DNA of 64,000 nt from KK5 sp034043675. GTDB taxonomy: Bacteria; Pseudomonadota; Gammaproteobacteria; Burkholderiales; Burkholderiaceae_C. This document shows positions 17,084 through 26,483 of the stretch, piece by piece. Within the stretch, counting starts at the first letter, position 1. Each line of letters starts with the position of its first letter. Made by a program: the position numbers and the translations under genes. The notes under the pieces were generated by a model, which searched no databases, had not been told where the DNA came from, and saw only the letters and a program-made list of their open reading frames with translations. The stretch is from assembly GCF_034043675.1 (NCBI RefSeq), contig NZ_JAXCLA010000001.1, forward strand, positions 744,001 to 808,000, in the 5' to 3' direction.

Positions 17084-18856
17084 TCAGTGCGGGGCGATGT
17101 CGATGTACTGCCAGAAATCGCTGGCGAACTTCGGGCGGCGGTAGCCGATGACCCAAGGGTAGGCCATGTCGCCAATGATGCGGTGCACGTGCACTTTCAT
17201 CGGCGCGAACGCGGCCTGGATGCGCTGGGCCTCGCGGAACAGCGCGTCGCGCTCCGGCCCATCGGGCAGGGACTGCATGCGGCGGTAGATCTCGTCGTAG
17301 CGCGGGTGCTGGAAGTCGCCGTAGTTGGCCGTGTGCACGGCCGGACCGTAGAGCAGCTGCAGGAAGTACTGGCCGTCCGGGTTATCGGCCGTGTTCGCCA
17401 GGAACCACATCATCAGCTTGTTGGCCTCGGCGGACTTCAGGTTCTCCGGCCACTTGGCGGGCGCGAAGGCGGTGCGCAGGTGGACGCGCTGCATATTGAT
17501 CTGGAACAGCTCGTCATAGCTGCGGGACAGCGAGTCCGGCTGCGTGGCCCAGACCAGCACCAGCGGCGAGCCGTCGGGCATCTCGCGCCAGCCGTCGCCG
17601 TCGCGGTCCTTGTAGCCGTACAGGTCCAGCAGCGCGTTGGCGCGTGCCGGATCGAAGTCGCTCATCTCGCTCTTGTAGGCCGGGTCGTAGCCGCTGGTCG
17701 CCGGCGGGATGTCCGACTGCGCGGGGATCGCCTGGCCGCGTCGCAGCAGGCGGATCTCGCGCTCGATGTCCCAGGCCAGCGAGATCGCACGGCGCAGCGC
17801 GACCTTCGCGGGTTCCATGCCGCCGACGATCGGATCGTCCATGTTGAAGTAGGTGTAGCCCAGGTCCGAGGCCGGCACGCGGAACAGCTGGATGCCGCGC
17901 TTGGCCAGGTTGGGCGCCACCTTGTTGTTGGGCATGGCGATATTGACGAACTCGGGCGGCACGCGGAACAGCAGGTCCTGCTGCCCGTTCACGAAGGCCA
18001 GCCAGCGCGGCTGAGACTCCTCGATGATCGTGATCTCCACGCGGTCGATCATCGGGATGCGCCGGCCTTTGAGGCGCGCGGCGATCGCCTGGCCCTCGGC
18101 GTCGTCCGGCGCCGGTTCCGCGTCATAGTGGCGCTCGCGATAGCCGGGGTTGCGCTCCAGCACGATCTGCGAGCTGCGGCGCCAGGACTTGAGCATGAAC
18201 GGCCCCGTGCCGACCGGGTGGGCCATGATGTCGTCGCCATAGGCCTCGACGACCTCGCGCGCCACCGCGCCGTACAGGTCGCTGCCGCTCAGCACGATCT
18301 GCGGCAGTCGCGGCCGGCTCTCGGCCGTGCGGATCTGCAGCGTGTAGCGGTCCAGCGCGCGCAGGCCTTCGAGCGGCGTGTCGTAGTCGAAGGGCTTCTT
18401 GCCCTTCAGCGCGGCCTCGCGGCGTTCGTCGAGGCCGAGGATCGACTGGTCCGACAGCAGCGCCCAGGCCGGCGCATTCAGCGCGGGGTCGGCCAGGCGT
18501 TCGAGGCTGTAGACGTAGTCCTGCGCGGTCAGCTCGCGGCGATGGCCCTTGAAGGCCGGGTCGTCGGCAAAGTAGATGCCGGGGCGCAGCTTGATCGTGA
18601 AGGTCTTGAACTCGGCATCCGCCTGCGGCATCGCCTCGGCGGTCAGCGGCTTCATCTTGACCGGCCGGGCCAGCGGGTCGTAGCAGTAGGGCGACTCGAA
18701 GATGTGGGCGGTGACGGCGCGCGAGTATTCGTCGCTGATTTTCGCCGGATCGAAGCCGGTCTCGGCGATCAGGAAGGCGTAGCGCAGCACCTTCTCGGCG
18801 TGGGCCGGCAGGGCCATGCCCAGGGTGAGCAGCAGCGCAAGGAACAGACGTTTCAT
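17084..18856 (-). CDS. Peptide-type ABC substrate-binding protein 3 (SBP_bac_5)
   Basis: This 590-residue protein is the third of three tandem paralogous family 5 binding proteins. A signal peptide ends in AHA at about residue 20. The conserved SBP_bac_5 features follow, including HPVGTGPFMLKSW and YKSEMSDFDPARANALLD. In the C-terminal half a DRDGDGW loop with PDGSPL resembles an EF-hand/dockerin-type calcium site and is also present in both paralogues. The ATG at 18856 overlaps the upstream gene's stop by 4 bp (ATGA). It should deliver peptides or peptide-like solutes to the divergent permeases at 22604-26258. Confidence 0.9.
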   Translation of the reverse strand: MKRLFLALLLTLGMALPAHAEKVLRYAFLIAETGFDPAKISDEYSRAVTAHIFESPYCYDPLARPVKMKPLTAEAMPQADAEFKTFTIKLRPGIYFADDPAFKGHRRELTAQDYVYSLERLADPALNAPAWALLSDQSILGLDERREAALKGKKPFDYDTPLEGLRALDRYTLQIRTAESRPRLPQIVLSGSDLYGAVAREVVEAYGDDIMAHPVGTGPFMLKSWRRSSQIVLERNPGYRERHYDAEPAPDDAEGQAIAARLKGRRIPMIDRVEITIIEESQPRWLAFVNGQQDLLFRVPPEFVNIAMPNNKVAPNLAKRGIQLFRVPASDLGYTYFNMDDPIVGGMEPAKVALRRAISLAWDIEREIRLLRRGQAIPAQSDIPPATSGYDPAYKSEMSDFDPARANALLDLYGYKDRDGDGWREMPDGSPLVLVWATQPDSLSRSYDELFQINMQRVHLRTAFAPAKWPENLKSAEANKLMMWFLANTADNPDGQYFLQLLYGPAVHTANYGDFQHPRYDEIYRRMQSLPDGPERDALFREAQRIQAAFAPMKVHVHRIIGDMAYPWVIGYRRPKFASDFWQYIDIAPH

Positions 18857-20649
18857 GCAGCGACGATATCCACGTATTGCCACCAGTCCTGCCAGAACAG
18901 CGGCCGGCGGAAGCCGATGACCTCGGGCATGGCCATGTCGGTGATGATGCGATGACCACGCGGCTTCAGCGGCGCCCAGGCGGCCTGGATGCGCTTGGCC
19001 TCGCGGAACAGCGCAGCACGCTCGGGGCCGTCGGGCATCGACTGCATCTGCTGGTAGATGTGGTCGTAGCGGGCGTTGGCGAAGCGGGGGAAATTGAAGG
19101 TGCCGGCGGCCGGGCCGTAGAGCAGTTGCATCGCGCCGATGGAGTCGGGCTGCGAGGCGGAGAAGTTGACGTCCCAGGTCATGAAATTGCCCGCCTGCGC
19201 GGCCTTCAGGTTCTGCGGCCACTGCGCCACCGTGAGCTGCAGCCGGATGCCCAGCGCGCGCATGCTGCGATCCCAGACCTCGTCGACCTGGCGCGACTGG
19301 CCGTCGGACTGCGTGCGGCGCTCCAGCACCAGCGGGCTGCCGTCGGGCTGCTCGCGCCAGCCGTCGCCGTCGCGGTCCAGGTAGCCGTAGAGGTCCAGCA
19401 GAGCCTTCGCGCGGGCGGGGTCGTAGTCGCCCACCTCGGACTTATAGGCCGGGTCGTAGCCACTGGTGTGCGGCTGCACCTGCGATTGCGCGACGATGCC
19501 CTGCCCGCGCCGCACGTCCTGCAGCTCGCGCGGCACGTCCAGGCCCAGGCCGATCGCCCGTCGCAGCGCCACCTTGGCCGGCTCCAGCCCGCCGACGACC
19601 GGGTCGTTCAGGTTGAACAGGGTCAGCATCACGTCCGGCGCCAAGGTGCGGAAGCCCTGGATGCCGCGCTTGGCCAGGTTGGGCGCGAGCTTGCCGTGCG
19701 GCATCGCCTGGCTGATGTAGTCCTCCGGCACGCGCTCGACGAAGTTCTGCTCGCCGCCGAGGAAGGCCAGCCAGCGCGGCTGCGGCTCCTCGATGATGAC
19801 GACCTCCACCTGGTCGATCATCGGCAGGCGCCGGCCCTTGAAGCGGGCGAGCAAGGCCTGACCCTCGGCATCGTCGGCTGCCGGCTGGGCCTCGTAGTAG
19901 CGCTCGCGATAGGCGGGGTTGCGCTCGAAGACGATCTGCGAGCTGCGCCGCCAGCTCTTCAGCTTGAAGGGACCGGTGCCGACCGGGTGCTCGCCGAGCC
20001 TGTCGCCGTAGAACTCGACCACCTCGCGCGCCACCGCGCCGTACAGGTCGCTGCCGGCCAGGATCAGCTGGATCAGGCGCGGGCGCGACTCCTCGGTCTT
20101 GAACTGCAAGGTGTAGCGGTCCAGCGCACGCAGGCCTTCCAGCGGCGCGGCGTAGTCGAACGGCTTCTTGTCCTTGAGCGCGCGCTGGCGCTGCGCGTTC
20201 AGGCCGATGAGGCCGGCGTCCTCGTACTGCACCCAGGCCTGGGCCTTGTTGGCCGGGTCGGCGTAGCGCTGCGCGCTGTAGACGAAGTCCTGCGCCACCA
20301 GCTCGCGCGGCTTGCCGCCGAAGGCCGGGTCGTCGGCGAAGAAGATGCCGGGCTTGATGCGGATCGTCCAGGTGCGGAAGTCATCGCTGACCTCGGGCAT
20401 GGCCTCGGCGATCAGCGGCACGATCTTGGCGGGCCGGGCCAGCGGGTCGTAGGTGTAGAGCGATTCGTAGATGTGCGCGGTGAGGATGCGCGAGTAGAGG
20501 TCGCTCAGCTGCGGTGGATCGAAGCCCGTCTCGGCCACGCGGAAGGCGTAGCGCAGCACCTTGGATGACGGGGCCTCGGCCGCGCGGGTGCCGATGCCGG
20601 CCAGCGCGGCTGGCAGCGCCAGCAGTTCACGTCGCCGCAAGCTCATCAT
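18853..20649 (-). CDS. Peptide-type ABC substrate-binding protein 2 (SBP_bac_5)
   Basis: This 598-residue paralogue starts with an arginine-rich leader (LRRRELLALPAALAG) that could be a Tat-type rather than Sec-type signal, unlike its two neighbours. The body follows the same template: VLRYAFRVAETGFDP, HPVGTGPFKLKSW, YKSEVGDYDPARAKALLD, then DRDGDGWREQPDGSPL. It overlaps both neighbours by 4 bp. A second in-frame ATG one codon later is an equally good start. Ligand unknown; divergence from its neighbours suggests a different ligand for the shared permease. Confidence 0.9.
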   Translation of the reverse strand: MMSLRRRELLALPAALAGIGTRAAEAPSSKVLRYAFRVAETGFDPPQLSDLYSRILTAHIYESLYTYDPLARPAKIVPLIAEAMPEVSDDFRTWTIRIKPGIFFADDPAFGGKPRELVAQDFVYSAQRYADPANKAQAWVQYEDAGLIGLNAQRQRALKDKKPFDYAAPLEGLRALDRYTLQFKTEESRPRLIQLILAGSDLYGAVAREVVEFYGDRLGEHPVGTGPFKLKSWRRSSQIVFERNPAYRERYYEAQPAADDAEGQALLARFKGRRLPMIDQVEVVIIEEPQPRWLAFLGGEQNFVERVPEDYISQAMPHGKLAPNLAKRGIQGFRTLAPDVMLTLFNLNDPVVGGLEPAKVALRRAIGLGLDVPRELQDVRRGQGIVAQSQVQPHTSGYDPAYKSEVGDYDPARAKALLDLYGYLDRDGDGWREQPDGSPLVLERRTQSDGQSRQVDEVWDRSMRALGIRLQLTVAQWPQNLKAAQAGNFMTWDVNFSASQPDSIGAMQLLYGPAAGTFNFPRFANARYDHIYQQMQSMPDGPERAALFREAKRIQAAWAPLKPRGHRIITDMAMPEVIGFRRPLFWQDWWQYVDIVAA

Positions 20650-22457
20650 GATGCGTTCGCCTTCGCCAGCAGGTCGGTGTCGATGTCCACGTACTGCCAG
20701 AAGTCACGCAGGAACAGGTTGCGCTGCGCGCCGATGACCCAGGGCTGCGTCATGTCGGTGTAGACGCGATGCACGTGGCCTTTCAGCGGCATGTAGGCCA
20801 CCATCAGGCGCTGCATCTGGCCGATGATCTGCTGGCGCTCGGGGCCGTCGGGCAGGTGCTGCTGCTTCAGGTAGAGCGCGTTGTAGGCCGGCAGGTCGAA
20901 GCGCGAGTGATTGGCCTGGCCCTTGTTCGGCCCGAAGCCGAGCGAGAGGAAGTCCTCGGCATCGGGCACCGAGGCGTTCCAGCTCACGCCCCACATCATC
21001 AACTTGCCGGCGCGCGATGTCTTCAGGTTCTCCGGCCACTGGGCGATGCGGAACTTGATGCGGATCTTCAGCGCATCCATGCTCTTCTGCCACAGCTCGG
21101 CGAGCTGGCGGCTCTGGCCATCGGGCTGGGTGGCGTACTCGATCACCAGCGGGCTGCCGTCGGGCTGATCGCGCCAGCCGTCGCCATCGCGGTCCACGTA
21201 GCCGTACAGGTCCAGCAGCGCCGCGGCGCGGCCACGGTCGAACTCGTTCATCTCCGACTTGAAGGCCGCATCGAAACCGGCCGTGCCCGGCGCCACCATG
21301 CTTTGCGCCGGCACCGCCTGGCCGCGGCGCACGAGGCGGACCTCCTGCGCGTTGTCATAGGCCAGCGAGATCGCTCGGCGCAGCGCGACCTTGGCCGGCT
21401 CGAAGCCGCCGACGACCGGGTTCTCCATCGCGAAGTAGGAGGACACGAAATCGGCACGCGCGTAGCGGTCCATGCGGATGCCGCGCTTGGCGAGATTGGG
21501 CGCGAGCTGGTTGTGCGGCATCGCGATGGCCGTGAAGTCCGCCGGCACTTCCTCGATCATGTCGGCTTCGCCGCTCAGGAAGGCCAGCCAGCGCGGCTGC
21601 GACTCCTCGATGATCGAGATCTCCACGCGGTCCACCAGCGGCAGACGCTTGCCCTTCAGCCGTGCGGCCTCGGCGATGAGCCGCGGATCGGCATCGGCCG
21701 GCGGCTGCTCGTCGTAGAAGACCTCGCGAAAGCCCGGGTTCTTCTCCAGCACGATGCGCGAGCTGCGGCGCCACGCACCCAGCCTCCAGGCGCCGGTGCC
21801 GACCGGGTGCTGCATGATGTTCGCGCCGTAGTGCTCGACCACCTCGCGCGCCACCGCGCCGAGCATCGGATCGGCCAGCCAGTAGAGGAAGCGCGGGTTG
21901 CCGGCCTCGGTGCGGATGCGCAGCGTGTAGCGGTCGGCCAGCGTCAGTCCCTCGACCGCACGCTCGTAGTCGAAGGGCTTGCCGCTCTTCATCGCCTCGC
22001 GCCGCAACTCGGGCAGGCCCGGAATGCCGGCGGCCTCCAACACGTAGAGATTGCCGCTCTTGTTGACCGGGTCGTAGTGGCGCTTGATCGCGTAGGCATA
22101 GTCGGCCGCGGTCAGCTCGCGCCGCTTGCCGCCGAAGGCCGCATCGTCGGCGAAGTAGATGCCCGGCTTTACGCGCAGGGTCCAGGTCTTGTAGTCGGCC
22201 GAGACCTCGGGCATCGCGCTCAAGGTGTTGGGCTTGAGCTGGTACGGGCGCGCGAGATAGGCGTACTTCAGCGGCGCATCGAAGATGCCGGCCGTCAACG
22301 TGCGCGAATACAGGTCGGAGACCTGGGCCGGATCGAAGCCGGTCTCGGCGATGCGGAAGGCATAGCGCAACACCTTGGTGCCATCTGCGGCCGCCTGCGC
22401 AAACACGGTGCTCGAAAGCACCATCAGCAGGCCCAGCAAGGCGCGACGCAACAACAT
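20646..22457 (-). CDS. Peptide-type ABC substrate-binding protein 1 (SBP_bac_5)
   Basis: First gene of the leftward triplet, 603 residues. The ATG at 22457 is chosen because it opens a Sec signal peptide (LLRRALLGLLMVLSSTVFAQA). The family pattern repeats: VLRYAFRIAETGFDPAQ, HPVGTGAWRLGAW, a YVDRDGDGW loop and PDGSPLVIEY. It diverges from the other two mainly in the ligand-facing parts and the C-terminus. It is divergent from the permease operon starting at 22604, with about 146 bp between the starts to hold both promoters. Confidence 0.9.
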   Translation of the reverse strand: MLLRRALLGLLMVLSSTVFAQAAADGTKVLRYAFRIAETGFDPAQVSDLYSRTLTAGIFDAPLKYAYLARPYQLKPNTLSAMPEVSADYKTWTLRVKPGIYFADDAAFGGKRRELTAADYAYAIKRHYDPVNKSGNLYVLEAAGIPGLPELRREAMKSGKPFDYERAVEGLTLADRYTLRIRTEAGNPRFLYWLADPMLGAVAREVVEHYGANIMQHPVGTGAWRLGAWRRSSRIVLEKNPGFREVFYDEQPPADADPRLIAEAARLKGKRLPLVDRVEISIIEESQPRWLAFLSGEADMIEEVPADFTAIAMPHNQLAPNLAKRGIRMDRYARADFVSSYFAMENPVVGGFEPAKVALRRAISLAYDNAQEVRLVRRGQAVPAQSMVAPGTAGFDAAFKSEMNEFDRGRAAALLDLYGYVDRDGDGWRDQPDGSPLVIEYATQPDGQSRQLAELWQKSMDALKIRIKFRIAQWPENLKTSRAGKLMMWGVSWNASVPDAEDFLSLGFGPNKGQANHSRFDLPAYNALYLKQQHLPDGPERQQIIGQMQRLMVAYMPLKGHVHRVYTDMTQPWVIGAQRNLFLRDFWQYVDIDTDLLAKANAS

Positions 22458-22603
22458 CCAGTACCTCGATTCTTGCGAAGCCGCCGAGTCTAGTGGCTGC
22501 CACCCTCCGGGGCCATGCACGGCAACCCTGGGCAAACATGAATGAGGCGTGCGCCAGTGCTGCACTAGACTCGGCCGCTTCGCTCGCACTGGAGTCCTCG
22601 CAA

Positions 22604-23542
22604 GTGGCGGCCTACCTGATCCGACGCCTGTGGCAGATGATCCCGACCCTGCTGGGCGTGGTCCTGCTGGTGTTCTTCCTGTTCAAGTATTTCGGTGCCG
22701 ATCCGGCCGTGGTGCTGGGCGGCCTGAACGCCAGCCCGGAGATGGTGGAGTCGATCCGCGAACAGCTGGGCCTGAACAAGCCGGTGTGGGAACAGCTCTG
22801 GATCTTCATCAAGCAGATCGTCACCTTCGACTGGGGCAAGAGCTGGGCGACGCATGAGTCCATCGGCCACCTGTTCGCCACGCGCATGCCGGCGACGCTG
22901 ACGGTGATGATCCCGATCCTGATCCTGCAGGTGGTGCTCGCGATCCCGTTCGCGCTGGCCGTGGCCTATGTGCGTGGCAGCCTGACGGACCGGATGGTGA
23001 TGATCCTGACGACCGTGGCCGTCAGCATCTCGCTGCTGGTCTACGTGATCCTGGCGCAGTACGTATTCGCCTTCCGCCTGGGCTGGTTCCCGGTGCAGGG
23101 CTGGAGCGACAGCACCTGGACGAACCTGAAGCAATACGCGCCGCTGCCGGTGCTGACGGTGGTGATGGTGGCGCTGGCGCCGGAGATCCGCCTCTACCGC
23201 AGCTTCTTCCTCGACGAGATCGGCCACGACTACGTGCGCACCGCGCGCGCCAAGGGCATGAGCGAGAACACGGTGCTGTTCAAGCACGTGCTGCGCAACG
23301 CGATGATGCCCATCCTCACCAATGTCTCGGTGGCCCTGCCCGGCATCTTCGTCGGCTCCTTCCTGATCGAGGTGTTCTTCTCGATCCCGGGCCTGGGCCG
23401 CGAGATCCTGCTGGCGGTGAACCGCGCGGACTACCCGGTCATCCAGGCCTTCTCGATCTACCTGGCCTTCCTGACGATGGTGGTCAATCTCGTGACGGAC
23501 CTGCTCTACAAACTGGTCGATCCGCGGGTGGTGCTGAAATGA
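22604..23542 (+). CDS. Peptide ABC transporter permease (DppB-type)
   Basis: This 312-residue membrane protein is the first permease of a Dpp/Opp-type importer. It has six predicted helices and the EAA-loop signature DYVRTARAKGMSE followed by HVLRNAMMPILT in the C-terminal half. The GTG at 22604 is chosen because GGAG lies nine bases upstream and the protein then begins AYLIRRLWQMIPTLLG, as is usual. An ATG at 22538 would add a non-conserved tail. The stop overlaps the next permease gene by 4 bp. Confidence 0.9.
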   Translation: MAAYLIRRLWQMIPTLLGVVLLVFFLFKYFGADPAVVLGGLNASPEMVESIREQLGLNKPVWEQLWIFIKQIVTFDWGKSWATHESIGHLFATRMPATLTVMIPILILQVVLAIPFALAVAYVRGSLTDRMVMILTTVAVSISLLVYVILAQYVFAFRLGWFPVQGWSDSTWTNLKQYAPLPVLTVVMVALAPEIRLYRSFFLDEIGHDYVRTARAKGMSENTVLFKHVLRNAMMPILTNVSVALPGIFVGSFLIEVFFSIPGLGREILLAVNRADYPVIQAFSIYLAFLTMVVNLVTDLLYKLVDPRVVLK

Positions 23543-24582
23543 ACGCAGCCGTGAGCAACGCATCGTTCGTCAGGCCCTCTGAAGGTGTCTGGCTCGCCGC
23601 CTGGCGGCGCCTCAAGGGCGATCGTGTCGGCATCGTCTCGATGCTGATCGTCGGCCTGTTCCTGCTGCTGGTGCTGGCCGCGGCGACGGGCCTGGTGGCG
23701 AAGGACTGGCAGAAGGAGCTGGGCGTGCCCAACGCCTCGCCCACCTTCATCGGCCCGGCGCCGCCGGAGGCCACCGGCACGATCGCCGTGCCGACCGGCC
23801 CGAACGTGGACCTCAGCGACATCGACCCGCTGGTGCCGCGCTACAAGGAGTGGGCCGAGCGCGCCGCGCAGTACAAGACGACCGACACGGCCAAGGCCGA
23901 GACCCTGCCCTTCGGCGGCGACCGGCTCGGCCGTGACGTGATCGCCAAGGCGATCAAGGGGGCCGAGGTGTCCATCCTCGTCGGCCTGCTGGCGGCGCTG
24001 GTGGCGACGATCATCGGCACCGTGCTGGGCGCGCTGTCGGGCTTCTTCGGCGGCGTGGTGGGCGACGTGCTGGAGTGGGTCTACAACGTGTTCACGGCGA
24101 TCCCCAGCATCCTGCTGGTGTTCGCGTTCGCGGCCATCGTGCAGCGCGGTGTCGGCTCGGTCGTGCTGATCCTGGCGCTGACCGGCTGGACCGGCATCTA
24201 CCGGCTGATCCGCGGCGAGTTCATCAAGCACTCGGTGCGCGAGTACGTGCGCTCGGCCGAGGCGATCGGCGCCTCGCGCACGAGCCGGATGTTCAAGCAC
24301 ATCCTGCCCAATGTCTCGCACGTGGCGCTGGTGCAGCTCTCGCTGCACGTCGTGGCCTTCATCAAGAGCGAGGTGATCCTGTCCTATCTGGGCCTGGGCG
24401 TCGGTGTCGACCAGGTCAGCTGGGGCACGATGCTGGCCGAGGCGCAGTCGGAGCTGATCCTCGGCTACTGGTGGCAGCTCGTAGCGGTCACCGCCTGCAT
24501 GGCCGTGTTCGTCACCGCCTTCGCGTTGTTCACCGATGCGCTGCGCGATGCGCTCGATCCGAAGCTGCGAGGTCTGGAATGA
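23539..24582 (+). CDS. Peptide ABC transporter permease (DppC-type)
   Basis: This 347-residue protein is the second permease. It has an N-terminal helix at about residues 30-52, a long periplasmic insert of about 80 residues, then five helices. The signature GGDRLGRDVIAKAI and the EAA loop YVRSAEAIGASRTSRMFKHILPN are present. The enlarged first loop is reminiscent of YejE-type permeases. The ATG overlaps the upstream stop, and its own stop overlaps the ATPase start, so translation of the three genes is coupled. Confidence 0.9.
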   Translation: MNAAVSNASFVRPSEGVWLAAWRRLKGDRVGIVSMLIVGLFLLLVLAAATGLVAKDWQKELGVPNASPTFIGPAPPEATGTIAVPTGPNVDLSDIDPLVPRYKEWAERAAQYKTTDTAKAETLPFGGDRLGRDVIAKAIKGAEVSILVGLLAALVATIIGTVLGALSGFFGGVVGDVLEWVYNVFTAIPSILLVFAFAAIVQRGVGSVVLILALTGWTGIYRLIRGEFIKHSVREYVRSAEAIGASRTSRMFKHILPNVSHVALVQLSLHVVAFIKSEVILSYLGLGVGVDQVSWGTMLAEAQSELILGYWWQLVAVTACMAVFVTAFALFTDALRDALDPKLRGLE

Positions 24583-26258
24583 GCTTGCTGAGCATCCAGG
24601 ACCTCAAGGTCTCGTTCCGCATGGGCCGCCATAACGGCGAGATTCAGCGCACACAGGCCGTCAAGGGCATCAGCTTCGACGTGCCGGAGAACACCACCGT
24701 CGCGCTGGTCGGCGAATCGGGCTCGGGCAAGAGCGTCACCGCGATGTCGATCCTGAACCTGCTGCCCGACAACGCCGAGCGCGAGGGCCGCATCGAGTTC
24801 CAGGGTCGCGATCTGTTGCGCGCCTCGCTGCGCGATCTGCAGGCCATCCGCGGGCGCGAGATCGCCTGCGTGTTCCAGGATCCGATGAGCTCGCTGAACC
24901 CGGTGTTCAGCGTGGCCGAGCAGATCATGGAGCCGCTGGTGAAGCACCTCGGCATGGGCCGCCGCCAGGCGCTGGCGCGTGCGGAGGAGTTGCTGAACGA
25001 GGTCGGCATCCCGGAGCCGAAGCGGCGGCTCTCGGCCTACCCGCACGAACTGTCCGGCGGCCAGCAGCAGCGGGTGATGATCGCCGTGGCGCTGGCCTGC
25101 TCGCCCAAGCTGCTGATCGCCGACGAGCCGACCACGGCGCTCGACGTGACGATCCAGCGCCAGGTGATGGACCTGCTGGCGCGGCTGAAGGAATCGCACC
25201 GGATGAGCCTGCTGTTCATCTCGCACGACCTGGGTGTCGTCGGCGAGGTGGCGGACCACGTCGTCGTGATGCGCCACGGCCAGGTGCGCGAGCAGGCGCC
25301 GGTGGCCGCCATCTTCGGCAACCCGCAGGACGACTACACGAAGGCCCTGCTGGCCTGCCGGCCGAGCATCGACGCGCAGAACAATCCGGCGCGGCTGATG
25401 GTGATCGACGACCACATCGCCGGCCGCGCCGCGCAGCAGACGGGCAAGGCCAAGGACCCGAACGCCCCGGTCGTCCTCGAAGCCAAGGGCCTGAAGAAGA
25501 GCTTCTTCTTCAAGGCCGGCCTGTTCGGCCGCCGCGAGTTCCCGGCTGTGCGCGGGGTGGACTTCCAGCTCCGCAAGGGGCACACGCTGGGCATCGTCGG
25601 CGAATCCGGCTCCGGCAAGACGACCACCGGCCTCACCTTGTTGCGCCTGCACGAGCCGACCGGCGGCCAGGTGCTGTTCGAGGGCCGCGACCTGCTGACG
25701 ATGAACGGCGCCGAATGGCAGAAGATGCGCCGCCGCATCCAGATCGTGTTCCAGAACCCGTACGCCTCGCTGAACCCGCGCTTCACGATCGGGCAGACCT
25801 TGCTGGAGCCGATGGAGATCCACGGCATCGGCGCCAACACCGCCGAGCGCGCCGCACGGGCCAGCGAGTTGCTGAAGAAGGTGGGCCTGGACGATTCGGC
25901 CCTGCACAAGTACCCGCACGAGTTCTCCGGCGGCCAGCGCCAGCGCGTGGCGATCGCGCGCTGCCTGACCCTGCAGCCGGAGGTGCTGGTGCTGGACGAA
26001 GCAGTCTCGGCGCTGGACGTCTCGGTGCAGGCCCAGGTGCTGAACCTGCTGAAGGATCTGCAGGACGAGTTCGGCCTCAGCTACGTCTTCATCAGCCACG
26101 ACCTGGCCGTGGTGCGCTTCATTGCCGACGAGGTGCTGGTGATGCAGAACGGCGCGGTGGTCGAGCAGAACGAAACGCGCTCGCTGCTGGCGGCGCCACA
26201 GCAGGACTACACGAGGCGCCTGCTCGGCGCGGTGCCGCGCGGCTACCAGCCGGCCTGA
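24579..26258 (+). CDS. Fused double ATP-binding protein of peptide ABC transporter (DppD-DppF/YejF-type)
   Basis: This 559-residue protein carries two complete ABC ATPase domains in one chain, at about residues 1-265 and 300-555. Each has a Walker A GESGSGK(S/T), an LSGGQQQR or FSGGQRQR signature (the second reads HEFSGGQRQRVAI), a Walker B ending in DE, and a switch His. Each ends in the oligopeptide-transporter C-terminal extension. The fusion matches YejF and GsiA rather than separate DppD and DppF. It powers the permease pair encoded just upstream. Confidence 0.93.
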   Translation: MSLLSIQDLKVSFRMGRHNGEIQRTQAVKGISFDVPENTTVALVGESGSGKSVTAMSILNLLPDNAEREGRIEFQGRDLLRASLRDLQAIRGREIACVFQDPMSSLNPVFSVAEQIMEPLVKHLGMGRRQALARAEELLNEVGIPEPKRRLSAYPHELSGGQQQRVMIAVALACSPKLLIADEPTTALDVTIQRQVMDLLARLKESHRMSLLFISHDLGVVGEVADHVVVMRHGQVREQAPVAAIFGNPQDDYTKALLACRPSIDAQNNPARLMVIDDHIAGRAAQQTGKAKDPNAPVVLEAKGLKKSFFFKAGLFGRREFPAVRGVDFQLRKGHTLGIVGESGSGKTTTGLTLLRLHEPTGGQVLFEGRDLLTMNGAEWQKMRRRIQIVFQNPYASLNPRFTIGQTLLEPMEIHGIGANTAERAARASELLKKVGLDDSALHKYPHEFSGGQRQRVAIARCLTLQPEVLVLDEAVSALDVSVQAQVLNLLKDLQDEFGLSYVFISHDLAVVRFIADEVLVMQNGAVVEQNETRSLLAAPQQDYTRRLLGAVPRGYQPA

Positions 26259-26483
26259 ACAACAGACCTGAGGCCGCTGAAGATTGCCATTAGGGCGACT
26301 ACTCTCGGGCGAATCCCGCAGCCTGCCTACACTGCGCGCTTACAAATTCGAACAAAAGCAGTGGCCGAGGCATGCAAAAGCCGAGCGATCGATACATACA
26401 GGCGCCGATAGCGAGAATTACGCCGCGCCGATCGCCAACGGCCCGCTGACCGGAAATGGCAGACTTCTGCGCTGATTCCGGCC

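Noticed and set aside
18877..22493. Two rightward frames of 563 and 574 codons across the binding-protein genes
   Set aside because: They are exactly antisense to three well-supported SBP genes, with repetitive Val/His/Gly/Arg composition and no known motif.
24465..26099. 544-codon frame antisense to the fused ATPase
   Set aside because: Same high-GC artefact; the plus strand has complete Walker and signature motifs.
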